From: Amia ocellicauda
Lineage: Eukaryota; Chordata; Actinopteri; Amiiformes; Amiidae
Length of the DNA stretch: 64,000 bases
Reading direction: 5' to 3'
Assembly: GCF_036373705.1 (NCBI RefSeq)
Contig: NC_089857.1
Span: 40,310,784 to 40,374,783 of the forward strand
Part shown: positions 48,441-59,400 of the stretch, one piece after another
Layout: every line of letters begins with the position of its first letter
Numbering within the stretch: position 1 is the stretch's first letter
The notes under the pieces: model-generated
Database searches by the model: none
What the model saw: only the letters and a program-made list of their open reading frames with translations
What the model was told of the DNA's origin: nothing
Translations under genes and position numbers: made by a program

Positions 48441-48570
48441 TAGATAGATAGATAGATAGATATGTGCATAGACTTACCCTCATTAAAACCAATTTCCAAT
48501 GCAAGTTTCAAACCATGCTTACCTGGTGTTGTTTTCACAGGTGCTACAGTGCCCAGAGCCTGAATATACT
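39064..48570 (-). CDS. ghr: Growth hormone receptor (type 2-like), 5' end missing
   Basis: Single-pass class I cytokine receptor for growth hormone, signalling through JAK2-STAT5. Coding exons (minus): 48570-48523, 45542-45407, 44137-43971, 43679-43501, 42627-42474, 42111-42021, 41506-41437, 39957-39064; every phase agrees (1,1,2,1,0,1,2,0). They encode about 579 aa after the missing signal-peptide exon, which I could not locate. The extracellular part has CRS/RCWW and ECPD/ECYF cysteine pairs, five N-glycosylation sequons (NLT, NKT, NVT, NWT, NES), the [12 protein letters not shown] hinge and an FGDFSD motif in place of mammalian YGEFS. A transmembrane exon, Box 1 ([13 protein letters not shown]) and an intracellular exon with tyrosine motifs follow. 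The third disulfide cysteines of human GHR are absent (YSIQL and MFFSV), which resembles teleost GHR2/ghrb. The order beside CCDC152 and SELENOP matches the human locus. Confidence 0.93.
41437..41506 (-). CDS. ghr: GHR Box 1 exon
   Basis: A 70-nt exon encoding [18 protein letters not shown] and SELLK. The proline-rich Box 1 ([11 protein letters not shown]) is the JAK2 docking site and is essentially identical to the mammalian motif. Acceptor TCCAAG/G, donor CAAG/GTATCG. Confidence 0.95.
42021..42111 (-). CDS. ghr: GHR transmembrane exon
   Basis: A 91-nt exon encoding one hydrophobic helix ([18 protein letters not shown]) ending at SQQQR, the basic stop-transfer edge comparable to mammalian SKQQR. 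Confidence 0.93.
42474..42627 (-). CDS. ghr: GHR exon with FGDFSD motif
   Basis: Encodes the last part of the second fibronectin III domain, including [11 protein letters not shown] and [19 protein letters not shown] stands where WSXWS lies in other class I receptors and YGEFS in mammalian GHR. The Cys in VRVRC is unpaired among the cysteines seen. A (CAA)n microsatellite lies just upstream of the acceptor. Confidence 0.93.
42657..42695. repeat. (CAA)n microsatellite near a GHR acceptor
   Basis: Runs (TTG)n in the GHR transcript, ending about 29 bp before the exon that starts at 42627. Length changes could affect branch-point spacing. Confidence 0.9.
43225..43385 (-). mobile_element. CR1/L2-like LINE 3' end fragment in a GHR intron
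   Basis: Minus-strand relative of the fragment at 4.3-4.56 kb: [20 protein letters not shown] leads into a TTTCTTATGTTCTTAT tail. It is 5' truncated and inserted in sense with GHR. Confidence 0.65.
43501..43679 (-). CDS. ghr: GHR exon with hinge and start of second FnIII domain
   Basis: Encodes [36 protein letters not shown] and [19 protein letters not shown] contains the tryptophan matching human W169 of the hormone-binding hotspot. Confidence 0.94.
43971..44137 (-). CDS. ghr: GHR exon lacking the third disulfide
   Basis: Encodes [20 protein letters not shown] and [15 protein letters not shown], then [14 protein letters not shown]. The ECPD/ECYF pair is kept. The positions of the human third pair (YCIKL and KCFSV) are Ser and Phe. 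SIW keeps the tryptophan matching human W104. The acceptor is CTCCAG/TACACAG; a downstream TACACAG would break the frame. Confidence 0.94.
45407..45542 (-). CDS. ghr: GHR exon with first disulfide
   Basis: Encodes [20 protein letters not shown], then [14 protein letters not shown] and [10 protein letters not shown]. The two cysteines form the first conserved disulfide. Incoming phase 1 matches both the 48-nt exon at 48.5 kb and a phase 1 signal exon. Confidence 0.94.
48380..48461. repeat. Compound (TA)n(GATA)n microsatellite
   Basis: About 58 bp of TA followed by six GATA units, next to GHR exon 3. Confidence 0.95.
48523..48570 (-). CDS. ghr: GHR exon 3 homologue (48 nt, symmetrical)
   Basis: Acceptor GTTTCAG/AG, donor CACCAG/GTAAGC. 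It encodes [15 protein letters not shown] between two split codons, the variable N-terminus of the mature receptor. Both ends are phase 1, so skipping it would keep the frame. The exon is flanked by simple repeats: (TA)n/(GATA)n 62 bp downstream and (CAAA)n just upstream. The call rests on phase, splice sites and position more than on sequence similarity. Confidence 0.7.
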
Positions 48571-48576
48571 CTGAAA

Positions 48577-48600
48577 CAAACAAACAAACAAACAAACAAA
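48577..48600. repeat. (CAAA)n microsatellite
   Basis: Short (CAAA)n run directly upstream of GHR exon 3 on its strand. In the transcript it reads (TTTG)n and forms the acceptor's T-rich tract. Confidence 0.85.
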
Positions 48601-48779
48601 GAAAAAAGTCAAGACTCTTCGAATGAATTATTCTTTAAAAGGAATATTCACTCATTTTAATGTGTTGTCATGTGATGTGACCACACCCATAACTGTTAAA
48701 TACATCATGACATGTATTATTGCACTGTTTGTAGGATCTTGATCTCAGCTTGCATCCATGTCAAGACTGAAGAGGGACA

Positions 48780-48829
48780 CCAGAAGGGGGTCACGAACTC
48801 TGCTGTCAGAGTCCCGGACCCCCTTCTGG
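48780..48829. other. 50-nt near-perfect hairpin
   Basis: CCAGAAGGGGGTC pairs fully with GACCCCCTTCTGG, and inside it ACTCTG pairs with CAGAGT across a CTGT loop. A small asymmetric internal loop separates the two stems. It lies about 0.2 kb upstream of GHR exon 3. It may belong to a LINE or SINE tail (a downstream CACACCTGTTCAGACTGCACC resembles one). It could be a cruciform or small RNA precursor, but function is not shown. Confidence 0.5.
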
Positions 48830-50231
48830 CATCTTCCCCAAGACACACCTGTTCAGACTGCACCTGTAATACTGCAAATCTTAACACTCTTGCTCTTATG
48901 CACTTTCTTATTAAATTATGGTCTCTCATGCTCCTGGGCATCGGCTTAGAAATAAATAACAATAACGATGCCAGTGTGGTACAGCATACTAATCAGTTCA
49001 ACGTCACATCACGTGCTTTTGAGTTCCCATCCCCTTCACATTCACTACCATGTGTTTCTTAATTCAAGGATACCTGAATCAGCACTGGCAAGTTACTACT
49101 TTTTGAGGTCTTGCAATGGAAATTCAAACAAACCCATATGACTCTCTGCTCATGATGAAAACACTGTTTGTTTAATCTCGATCCGACCTTTTCTAGAGCC
49201 GGGGACTGGCCTGTTACTTGGAAACATAACGATGTAAAGGTCACTTTTTTTCCTTCACTTTTTAAAATTTTCAGTTAGGCATAATTTCAAAACATTGCAA
49301 AAGTGGTGTTTTCATACTGTAATCAAAGACATCGATTCTGTATCTGCAATTCCATATTTCGAACCATTAAAGACCAGAAAAGTGAGACATGAGAACCCCT
49401 TGGAAATAATCCCTTTCTGTCTCATTTGCTAACTTGTCTCATTCATCAGAATTAAAACAGAAAAAACAACTGAAACGCTAAGTGAGGGGAGCTCATTATT
49501 TTGCCATGTTTGTTCAGCCAGAAAGCCTGTGGCTGTGATGTTTCTCTCTCTCCCCCAATAAGCCTGAGCTATGAGGGAACAAGCAGTGCATCTGTCAATC
49601 GGATTATTATGTACAAAGGAAAATGCACAGCTCTCCACTTCTGACTTAGACGAATCTGACGGCTGCTGTGGCACAACTCACGTAACTGTTAGTTTACATA
49701 GGGCAGCCATTTATTAATAATGGGAGGAATTCAACCTTGAAATCTCAATGGATGACAGTTGTACAACACAGCTAAAGGCCACAGAAGGTTCAGCAATCTT
49801 TGTTCTGTCTATCCATACATTATTAATTGATTATACAAAATAAACGGGAAAGTCTTTCCACTAGTTTTAAACCTAATTTCTATAGATTTGACCACAGCAA
49901 TGAAGGAGATGGTAATTTGCATGATATTATCATATTCTCATGCTTAGCGAAGAAGGAGACATTATATCAATGTGGAGTGAGTGGATTGAAATCCTTCAAA
50001 GAGCATTTCAGAGCTGCTGAAAATGGTACTAATGTGCCTTTCGTTTGATCCTCCCACCGCTCCTCTGGGTTTTTAATGGATCATCTCTGCTGAATGTGGA
50101 AAATGTGCACTTGTCTTATGAAAAGCCAAGGACTGATAATACCTGCTAATGGAAGTGGGGGAGCACTGTTAAACCCCCAATAATTATATTTATTCTACCA
50201 ATGAATGGAGACAAATATCATAGGCACAATG
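48830..50231. other. GHR 5' intron or upstream sequence
   Basis: No exon recognised on either strand. The GHR signal-peptide exon should lie here or further right. Confidence 0.4.
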
Positions 50232-50689
50232 TACACCGATCAGCCATAACATTATGACCACCTGCCTAATATTGTGTAGGTCCCCCTTTTGACGCCAAAA
50301 CAGCCCTGACCCGTCGAGGCATGGACTCCACTAGACCTCTGAAGGTGTGCTGTGGTATCTGGCACCAAGATGTTAGTAGCAGATCCTTTAAGTCCTGTAA
50401 GTTGCGAGGTGGGGCCTCCATGGATTGGACTTGTTTGTCCAGCACATCCCACAGATGCTCGATTGGGTTGAGATCTGGGGAATTTGGAGGCCAAGTCAAC
50501 ACCTTGAACTCGTGATTCATCAGACCAGGCCACCTTCTTCCATTGCTCCGTGGTCCAGTTCTGATGCTCACGTGCCCATTGTAGGTGCTTTCGGCAGTGG
50601 ACAGGGGTCAGCATGGGCACCGTGACTGGTCTGCGGCTACGCAGCCCCATACGCAACAAACTGCGGTGTATATGCAGTGAATGTAGACA
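50232..50689 (-). mobile_element. Truncated, internally deleted Tc1-like element
   Basis: Its right-terminal repeat (CACCGATCAGCCATAACATT after TA at 50232-50233) and 3' half match the element at 62149-63176. The transposase remnant keeps HRSLLRMGLRSRRP, QNWTTEQWKKVAWSDES and SPDLNPIEHLWDVL, with the region between SDES and EFKVLTW missing. The other half is absent where the DD36E element begins. Confidence 0.8.
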
Positions 50690-51914
50690 TACACTCACCT
50701 AAAGGATTATTAGGAACACCATACTAATACTGTGTTTGACCCCCTTTCACCTTCAGAACTGCCTTAATTCTACGTGGCATTGATTCAACAAGGTGCTGAA
50801 AGCATTATTTAGAAATGTTGGCCCATATTGATAGGATAGCATCTTGCAGCTGATGGAGATTTGTGGGATGCACATCCAGGGCACGAAGCTCCCGTTCCAC
50901 CACATCCCAAAGATGCTCTATTGGGTTGAGATCTGGTGACTGTGGGGGCCAGTTTAGTACAGTGAACTCATTGTCATGTTCAAGAAACCAATTTGAAATG
51001 ATTCGACCTTTGTGACATGGTGCATTATCCTGCTGGAAGTAGCCATCAGAGGATGGGTACATGGTGGTCATAAAGGGATGGACATGGTCAGAAACAATGC
51101 TCAGGTAGGCCGTGGCATTTAAACGATGCCCAATTGGCACTAAGGGGCCTAAAGTGTGCCAAGAAAACATCCCCCACACCATTACACCACCACCACCAGC
51201 CTGCACAGTGGTAACAAGGCATGATGGATCCATGTTCTCATTCTGTTTACGCCAAATTCTGACTCTACCATCTGAATGTCTCAACAGAAATCGAGACTCA
51301 TCAGACCAGGCAACATTTTTCCAGTCTTCAACTGTCCAATTTTGGCGAGCTTGTGCAAATTGTAGCCTCTTTTTCCTATTTGTAGTGGAGATGAGTGGTA
51401 CCCGGTGGGGTCTTCTGCTGTTGTAGCCCATCCGCCTCAAGATTGTACGTGTTGTATCTTCACAAATGCTTTGCTGCATACCTCGGTTGTAACGAGTGGT
51501 TATTTCAGTCAAAGTTGCTCTTCTATCAGCTTGAATCAGTCGGCCCATTCTCCTCTGACCTCTAGCATCAACGAGGCATTTTCGCCCACAGGACTGCCGC
51601 ATACTGGATGTTTTTCCCTTTTCACACCATTCTTTGTAAACCCTAGAAATGGTTGTGCGTGAAAATCCCAGTAACTGAGCAGATTGTGAAATACTCAGAC
51701 CGGCCCGTCTGGCACCAACAACCATGCCACGCTCAAAATTGCTTAAATCACCTTTCTTTCCCATTCAGACATTCAGTTTGGAGTTCAGGAGATTGTCTTG
51801 ACCAGGACCACACCCCTAAATGCATTGAAGCAACTGCAATGTGATTGGTAGGTTAGATAATTGCATTAATGAGAAATTGAACAGGTGTTCCTAATAATCC
51901 TTTAGGTGAGTGTA
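50690..51914 (-). mobile_element. Tc1/mariner DD36E element, copy 2
   Basis: 1221 bp (50692-51912), same length and 29-bp terminal repeats as copy 1, flanked by TA on both sides. It is wedged between two other Tc1-like elements. Confidence 0.9.
50724..51764 (-). pseudogene. DD36E transposase with one nonsense codon
   Basis: A 347-codon frame identical in length to copy 1, but GAA (Glu) after ANISK is TAA, removing the last 27 residues. The D, D and E residues are intact and WSDESRF has the usual Arg that copy 1 lost. The two copies thus carry different, complementary single-base lesions. No other stop or frameshift is present. Confidence 0.9.
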
Positions 51915-53441
51915 TAGTACTGTGCAAATGTTTTAGGCAGGTGTGGAAAAAATGCTGTAAAGTAAGGATGCTTTCATAAATAGACATGTCAATAGATTAT
52001 ATTTATCAATTAATTAAATGCAAAGTGAGTGAACAGAAGAAAAATCTACATCAAATAAATATTTGGTGTGACCACCCTTTGCCTTCAAAACAGCATCAAT
52101 TCTTCTAGGTACACTTGCACACAGTTTTTGAAGGAACTCGGCAGGTAGGTTGGCCTAAATATCTTGAAGAACTAACCACAGTTCTTCTGTGGATTTAGGC
52201 AGCCTCAGCTGCTTCTCTCTCTTCATGTAATCCCAGACAGACTTGATGATGTTGAGATCAGGGCTCTGTGGGGGCCATACCATCACTTCCAGGACTCCTT
52301 GTTCTTCTTAACGCTGAAGATAGTTTTTAATGACTGTCGCTGTATGTTTGGGGTCGTTGTCATGCTGCAGAATAAATTTGGGGCCAATCAGATGCCTCCC
52401 TGATGGTATTGCATGATGGATAAGTATCTGCCTGTACTTCTCAGCATTGAGGAGACCATTCATTCTGACCAAATCCCCAACTCCATTTGCAGAAATGCAG
52501 CCCCAAACTTGCAAGGAACCTCTACCATCCTTCACTGTTGCCTGCAGACACTCATTCGTGTACCGCTCTCCAGCCCTTCAGTGAACAAACTGCCTTCTGC
52601 TACAGCCAAATATTTCAAATTTTGACTCATCAGTCCAGAGCACCTGCTGTCAGTTTTCTGCACCCCAGTTCCTGTGTTTTCATGCATAGTTGAGTCGCTT
52701 GGCCTTGTTGCCATGTCAGAGGTATGGCTTTTTGGCCTAAGTCTTCCATGAAGGCCACTTCTGACCAGACTTCTCTGGACAGTAGAAGGGTGTACCAGGG
52801 TCCCACTGTTTTCTGCCAGTTCTGAGCTGATGGCACTGCTGGACATCTTCCAGTTGCGAAGGGAAGAAAGCATGATGTGTCTTTCATCTGCTGCAGTAAG
52901 TTTCCTTGGCCGACCACTGCGTCTTCAGCGTTACCCATTTTTTTGTGCTTCTCCAAAAGAGCTTGGACAGCACATCTGGAAACCCATGAATGCCTTGAAA
53001 TTTCTGCCTGGGAGAGACCTTGCTGATGCAGTAGAACTAACTACCTTGTGTCAACCTCACCTTGTTATCTGAGTTTGGCTGTTCCTCACCCAGTTTTGTT
53101 CCTCCTACACAGCTGTTTCTGTTTCAGTTAATGATTGTGTTTCAACCTACATATTGAATTGAAGATCATTAGCACCTGTTTGGTATAATTGTTTAATCAG
53201 ACACCTGACTATATGCCTACAAAATCCCTGACTGTATGCAAGTGTACCTAGAAGAATTGATGCTGTTTTGAAGGCAAAGGGTGGTCACACCAAATATGGA
53301 TTTGATGTTGATTTTTCTTCTGTTCACTCACTTTGCATTTAGTTAATTGATCATAAAATCTATTAACATGTCTATTATTGAAAGCATTCTTAATTTACAG
53401 CATTTTTTCACACCTGCCTAAAACTTTTACACAGTACTGTA
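51915..53441 (-). mobile_element. Degenerate Tc1/mariner element, DD38E (Intruder-type)
   Basis: About 1.53 kb with long (roughly 200 bp) inverted terminal regions: GTTTTAGGCAGGTGTGG on the left matches the complement of CACACCTGCCTAAAAC on the right. The minus-strand transposase is broken by frameshifts and stops. Recognisable parts are LQVWGCISANGVGDL, LQHDNDPKHTATVIKNYLQR, a stop, then WPPQSPDLNIIKSVWDYM. The spacing between the second Asp and the third catalytic position is 38 residues, and that position is Lys (AAG) instead of Glu. The family placement is inferred from spacing. Confidence 0.8.
52230..52900 (-). pseudogene. DD38E transposase remnant
   Basis: Fragments in several frames covering the catalytic domain and part of the helix-turn-helix region (RKLTAADERHIM-like sequence near 52.9 kb). 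A stop falls right after NYLQR and the catalytic Glu is replaced by Lys, so the copy is dead. Confidence 0.7.
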
Positions 53442-56400
53442 TATTACATACTAAACGTGGATGTTTTTGCAGGCTGTTTCTGTGAAGTAAATCTCTGGGC
53501 TGTGGGCCCAAATTAAAGCAATGAAACGCCAACCTTGAAAAAAATTCAACAGTGATTTTGGTAGAGCAATCAAATGCTCAGAGTACTTTAGCTCAAAAAG
53601 CCATTTTAAAGGCGAGCGATTTTAATTTAGCTTCGCATTTATATACATTCATATGTTTAATTATATATTCATATTATTTATTCGTGCATTTGTGTACATA
53701 TTTATTAAAATCAAAGAAAGCTGTGATTTTTTGATAGATAAACTCCTTGGCCTCCCAGATACAAAGTAGAACCGAATGTCATACTATAAATATACTGCTC
53801 AAAATATATAAAGCAATACATGTGCTAGTAGTATAGACCTCACACAAAGCTGCAAAGAACTGCTACTGTACTCCGCATACATTCAAATTAGTTCACAGCT
53901 GTATCGGAAGTAAGCCGTCACAATGAGGAGGTAACACGATAAAGCCAGACCCCCTGGAACATGGACAGGCCAGCATTCTGTCGGATGTCGCTTCCAATTT
54001 TCACCTAACAATGAGACACGCACCGCCATGCTTCTGGTCACACTGACGGTAATTTGCTGCTGCAAACAGTTCCCTTCAAACTCGATGCTGAAAGAAAATG
54101 TTTTTAAGATTGTTGCCACTGACATTATGCTAAAGAGCTGAAGGATATGCCAAGAACAACAATGGACAAAGCATGGTAACAACACAAATATTTAAATACA
54201 CATGTCGGCAGCCAAAGCGACTGTGTCACCCTGAAATCTTAACGAAAGATAGATTGAGATTAAAATGTATCAAGTAAAACCGTGCAAATAAATGAGGAAG
54301 GTGCCGTTCTGATCGGGAACTTGACTAAATCTCCAGTTTCTGAACTGAACAAACCCAGAATGCCACTTTCTCCATGCTTTCACATTTACAAAATGTGTTG
54401 TTTGTAGTCTTTTCTGTATTAAAGTAAAAGACTGGATTTTCTTGCATTTCAGAATCCACTTTAAGTCATATCAGTTTAATCGGAGTGATTTAGTGATTAT
54501 ATCACATCAAATGCATAAGCTTTGTTTATGTATAGCTTTCCTAAACAATGTTGTAGGTGACTAAATCATTTTGACAGTTAGTTTATATCAATAACAGAAA
54601 GGTTTTAAGTGACACAATTATGTTTCCTGGTGCGAAGAATTAGATTTAACAGATTTAAGTAGACAAACAAAATGTAACCCCTCTCCCCACACACAATCTT
54701 TTATGAAAAGTCAGAGCTGGATCTGGGCCCGATCTCCAATCTCCGGTCGAGTTCTGGGCCTCAATGTCTGGTTGGCTACATATAATTAGTATCACTTACA
54801 ACAATGTGTGGGCAGAGCATTATTTACACTGAGCCGATTACTGCAATTTCCTCAAGGCTGTCTGCTTAAGAGTGGTTAGTTATACCATAATCTATTGCTA
54901 TAAAAACAGCTAACAGTTTATTACCATAACACATCTGTTAACGGTGACACCGGAAGTTAGCATTAACCTGCAATAAGCTAACATCCATTACTAAAGCAAT
55001 AAAATCTTTCAATTACCTGAAATGTTACAATTTCTTGCACCAGACAAACCTTAAAGCACAGTGATCATTTAATAACTGCTGAACTATAACTCTCTTGGTT
55101 AATTGCTATAACATCCCATGGTGACTTGTTACTTTAATAAGTATCCATAAATCACCTAGTAAAAAAGGAGAAATGTGTTAGTTTAGGTAGACAGTTTAAT
55201 TAGCTAATTACTAATCAGTTTCCCCTGCTATTCTGAAAGAGTGCAGAAAACTGATCAATTCAAATAAATGAAACATAATATTAATATTGTTGTGTTTGGC
55301 TGAAAACCTGACAATTACTCTTCAGGTAGTGACAAAATTTAAATTAATTATCCATTTTATGACTGATTTTTATTATTCACATTACTATTATTATTAGTAT
55401 GATGACAAAAATGATTATTATTAATCTGGTAAATTCCTTTATCCAGAATGGCATAACCTGTCAGAAATAACATCTTTAAATAACTGAACAGGAAGTGATA
55501 ATCTCAGGCAGGAAGTTATTTCAAGATTATCTAAAAATGTATTTCAGATATCTTAAAATTAATCTGAGATATCTTGAAATGATGTGCAGATATCACGAAA
55601 TGGTAATATGGTTTGCCATGCTGCTTCTGCTCCACATCAACGTCAGAAAGGCATTCTGGGCTGAGGAGCAATTACAGCCGACTACTTATGCAGGCATCTC
55701 TTTACTGAAACACCCACAGGTCCAGGGCAGTAATTGTCTGCTGTCAGCTTGCCTTGACCTGTAGCAGAGACCTACAACAGATTGTGTATGGCATCAGAAG
55801 GAGAAAGCACTCTGTGTGTCCCTTCGAAAATAGAACAGCTTGTTTTCGAGTTCCAGAAGCGAAGCTATTTGACGCCATACTTCGAACTCAGCCAAGAATG
55901 TATATTGCGGGATTTTGGATCTGGGCGTTCCGGCTTATCCGTAGGATTTATGTACAGCTGCTTTAAGTGGAGATCTCAGGATACGGTCTAAAAAATGTAA
56001 GGCCGACCTGCATCTGATGAAACAGCAAACCACTGTACCCAGAGACAAACACAATTCAGCACAAGATCGGTAGCAAATCCGGACCCAGAATAAGATCTCC
56101 TCCGTGAGTCGTCTAACTGTCCTGAGCGCTGCAGACAACACATGTTGAGCAAATTAATCACCAAGCATATTTTTTTTTTCCATTAAGGCGGCCAAACGTG
56201 TTGAAAGCTACAGTGGTAATTTAAGACCTGGGATTTCATTCCAGATATGATTTCTATTCCAGGTTTGCTAAAAGGTACTACACACTGATAAACAGGGCAA
56301 GACTGCCCTGACTCTTTGACCCACACTTGTGACATTCTTACAGAGTCTTGAACTGATAATGAGTTAACATTATGAGTTAACTATTAGATGAGTTCACCTC

Positions 56401-59400
56401 TATGATATAATACATAGATTGTTATATTGATGCCTACTTTCAAATTCCAAAGCCAAAGAGTTTATCTACTTGTGTTCACACGGTGGCCTAAACTTAATTT
56501 TGTTCAGCACATTAGTTGTAGAATGGCTTTAACTGTCTCTAATTTCCTGATGGCATTTACAGTTAGGTAGTAGCTAATGTGTATAGCACATAATGATTTT
56601 GTAGATTAGATGTATTAGAGTTTCGAGTGGGTGGTTAAAGAACCTGAGATTTCAGAAACAGTGGTTAATCGGGTCAAGATAGTTCTCCAGAGAGTTTTCC
56701 AGTCCCAACACAACTGTTCTGTTCAGTGATTCACAATTAATAGATTTAAAAGGAAAGAAACTAATCAGGATCAGCATTGCTAATCAGCTAACAATACTAC
56801 TGTAAGAGCTGGAATAGAGCTTTCAATCTACATTTGGTGGGTAAAGTTAAAAGAGAAAGCAACAGAAGTTTTCTTCATGGAATTAAAGATGATAATTATA
56901 CACTGCCTGTAATGATTTTCTGTAAAGCACTGTAATCTCCTGTAATGCCAGATGTTCGAGACATAGCATAGGTATGTGACATTACTTTATTCATGGGCCA
57001 CTGCCTTATTTTACAAATTCTGACCCATATTCATGAAGTTGTCGGTTACATTCCACGGCTTTAGATGTGGCTCGCCATCACGAGTTTCTACAAAGAGATT
57101 TCTGCTAACAAATCTTTCCCCTGTTTGATGATACCAGCAACCTTGGTTTATATCTCCAAGTTCTGGAATCAATTAATTAATTGGTTAATGACCATTACCA
57201 TCTTGACAAGAGGGTTGTTACATTTTTCTTAAAGAAACTATTGATGGTTTAGAAGACTAGAACCTTTCATAACATCCCGGCTCACTGCAGGGGCCAAACG
57301 TCCATTTCAGGTTAAAAGAAAAAGAAAGCAAACCTTTATTTTGTGCTTAGACTAACGCAAATAGATTTGGGCAGATATTTACTCAAAACTGGCTGATTTC
57401 TTTGAGAGATGTTTTGTGGCCTGGAGTAAGTACAAACACTACAGGCATAATCAGGTTTGTGTTTACTTAAACACAGTGAAGCCCTGCCAACAGTATTAGC
57501 TGTCTTGTTCTGTGGTTTCATTTAAAAACATTTGAATGTAGATTTCCACAAGGGCACAGAGTTTATAACTATTCGGAGGACTTTAGAAGGATGTCTGGAA
57601 AATCTCCCTCTCAGCATAGAGAAGAAAAAATATAAATTCACGTTTTTTTCAGTCCTGCAACGTTACGCGTACAGCATGTAGAAAAATAACTCCATTAAAC
57701 TCGACAAAAGTTTATTTAACATCCATGTTGTAAGTGCAAAACCTGCCATACCGATCACAAGCCACTGAACATTACATATTAAATTAAATTAAAAGTTAAA
57801 CATTAAATTATAACTATACAGTAATTTAAGGAACTATAATTGATATGTTCACGGCTATTTGAAGAACAGTAACTTAATCCCGAACTGAAATTACAATTAT
57901 TATAGTATTGGATTATAGTTTTGCAAAAGTCATTACCAGAAAACACTTAATTACAGTTATTAATATTAAGATTTCCTAATCCTTTCACTTTTCACATCAA
58001 AACGGTTGCCAATTTCTCCTTGAGATGAATCAGAAGCAAAACCAAAGAGAACAGAATCGACCAGAAACTATAATTTGGTTACAAACGTCTGTTTATGATT
58101 AAAGCGGAATTTCAACAATAACCAAAGAAAACATTTGGGATACTAAATGATAAAGTGTAATTTCACAACTGAACCATAACAAAAACTCCCCGAAACCTTA
58201 TAAAACCTGTCATCACTCATCGCAAGGGCAATCGGCACACTGAACACACTGCCGAAGTTTTAATTTAGTTTCCTATGGTAAGCTACACATGTTGTTTGAA
58301 TTGCACCACAAGTCAGTATTGTGAAAGCACATTTAGCAACCAGGAATTAAACACAATATTAATGATTAATCCTTTAGAGAGGTACTGAATGCATTGAGAA
58401 AACCGTGGATGAATGCAGCATACAGCTTTTTATGTTCGTCACATGATTGAAGCATTGACATTTCATGAGCGAACGTTACTGTTGGGCTGAAAAGGAAGCT
58501 CTTAAAATATACATACATCAGTGCACAAATGCCACAGAAGTCCCTCTCAGCATTTCTAGTTCATAGATAACTGTAAGCAAAGCATGTGGATGATGGATGC
58601 ATGAAAACACAGTCATTATCTGTCTTCTCTGTCAAAAAACACTAGTGTACGTCATATACTCAGATGTGTGATTCTGACTGCAGACAAATGATGGCAAAAC
58701 TTAATGAAATTCTGTAATTATACCTAAAGCATTATTGTTTTTACTCCCTCAACCTCAACCGCCGTAATGAATAGCGGCGACTGAAAAGCCCCTAAGTGTG
58801 TTGAAAGCTGTAAGGAGCATTGTGTTAACAGCCCATTAAATGCCAGTCGTGTGTTTAAAAGGCTGCAGATAAGGAGAGAGACCACGCTTAATGACTTCCA
58901 TCCCACTGGAAATCCTTTGTGATCGTGTTGCGTGAGGAAATGTCAGGCGGCTGGTATACCTTTTATGGTTAATGCTAAATCTGAGTGAGAATAAAAAACT
59001 TCAACTGATAATTAATTTCAACCTGTTTACCCCAATTTTGTATTTATTTGTTAACTTTCTTAGTACGTCTCATGAAAAACGCTGAATGCAGTTTATTACT
59101 GATGTGTATTATTATAAAATGCTACGCTGCGCACTAATGTTTACGGATATGCAGTGAACTGGCTTAGGTAGTTTAAAAACAAGGTAAAAAACGATAACGT
59201 TAAAAAATAATACAAAACTACAATTCTAAAGTCCATAAACATTTGTGAATCTCGACTCCATTAATTTGTGCTGGAGAAACAGGTTTTGTTATGTTTTACA
59301 TGTATGCCCCATATTCATACAGTATATATGTAACATTTCGCTCTTCTGAAAGTGTTTCATTAAGGCATGATTTTATCCAGCAGTGTGTGTGTATGCTTGT

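Noticed and set aside
48293..48595. ORFs of repeated Ile-Tyr residues
   Set aside because: They translate the (TA)n(GATA)n microsatellite.
53780..53820. TACTGCTCAAAA motif as a transposon end
   Set aside because: It resembles a common fish Tc1 terminus, but no partner end or body is present.
58724..58906. Minus-strand ORF starting MGWKSLSVVSLLICSLL, tested as the missing GHR signal-peptide exon
   Set aside because: It has an acceptor-like TTTCCAG before the ATG and a hydrophobic start, but no GT donor in phase 1 follows, as the next exon requires. The nearest GTs are weak and in the wrong phase.
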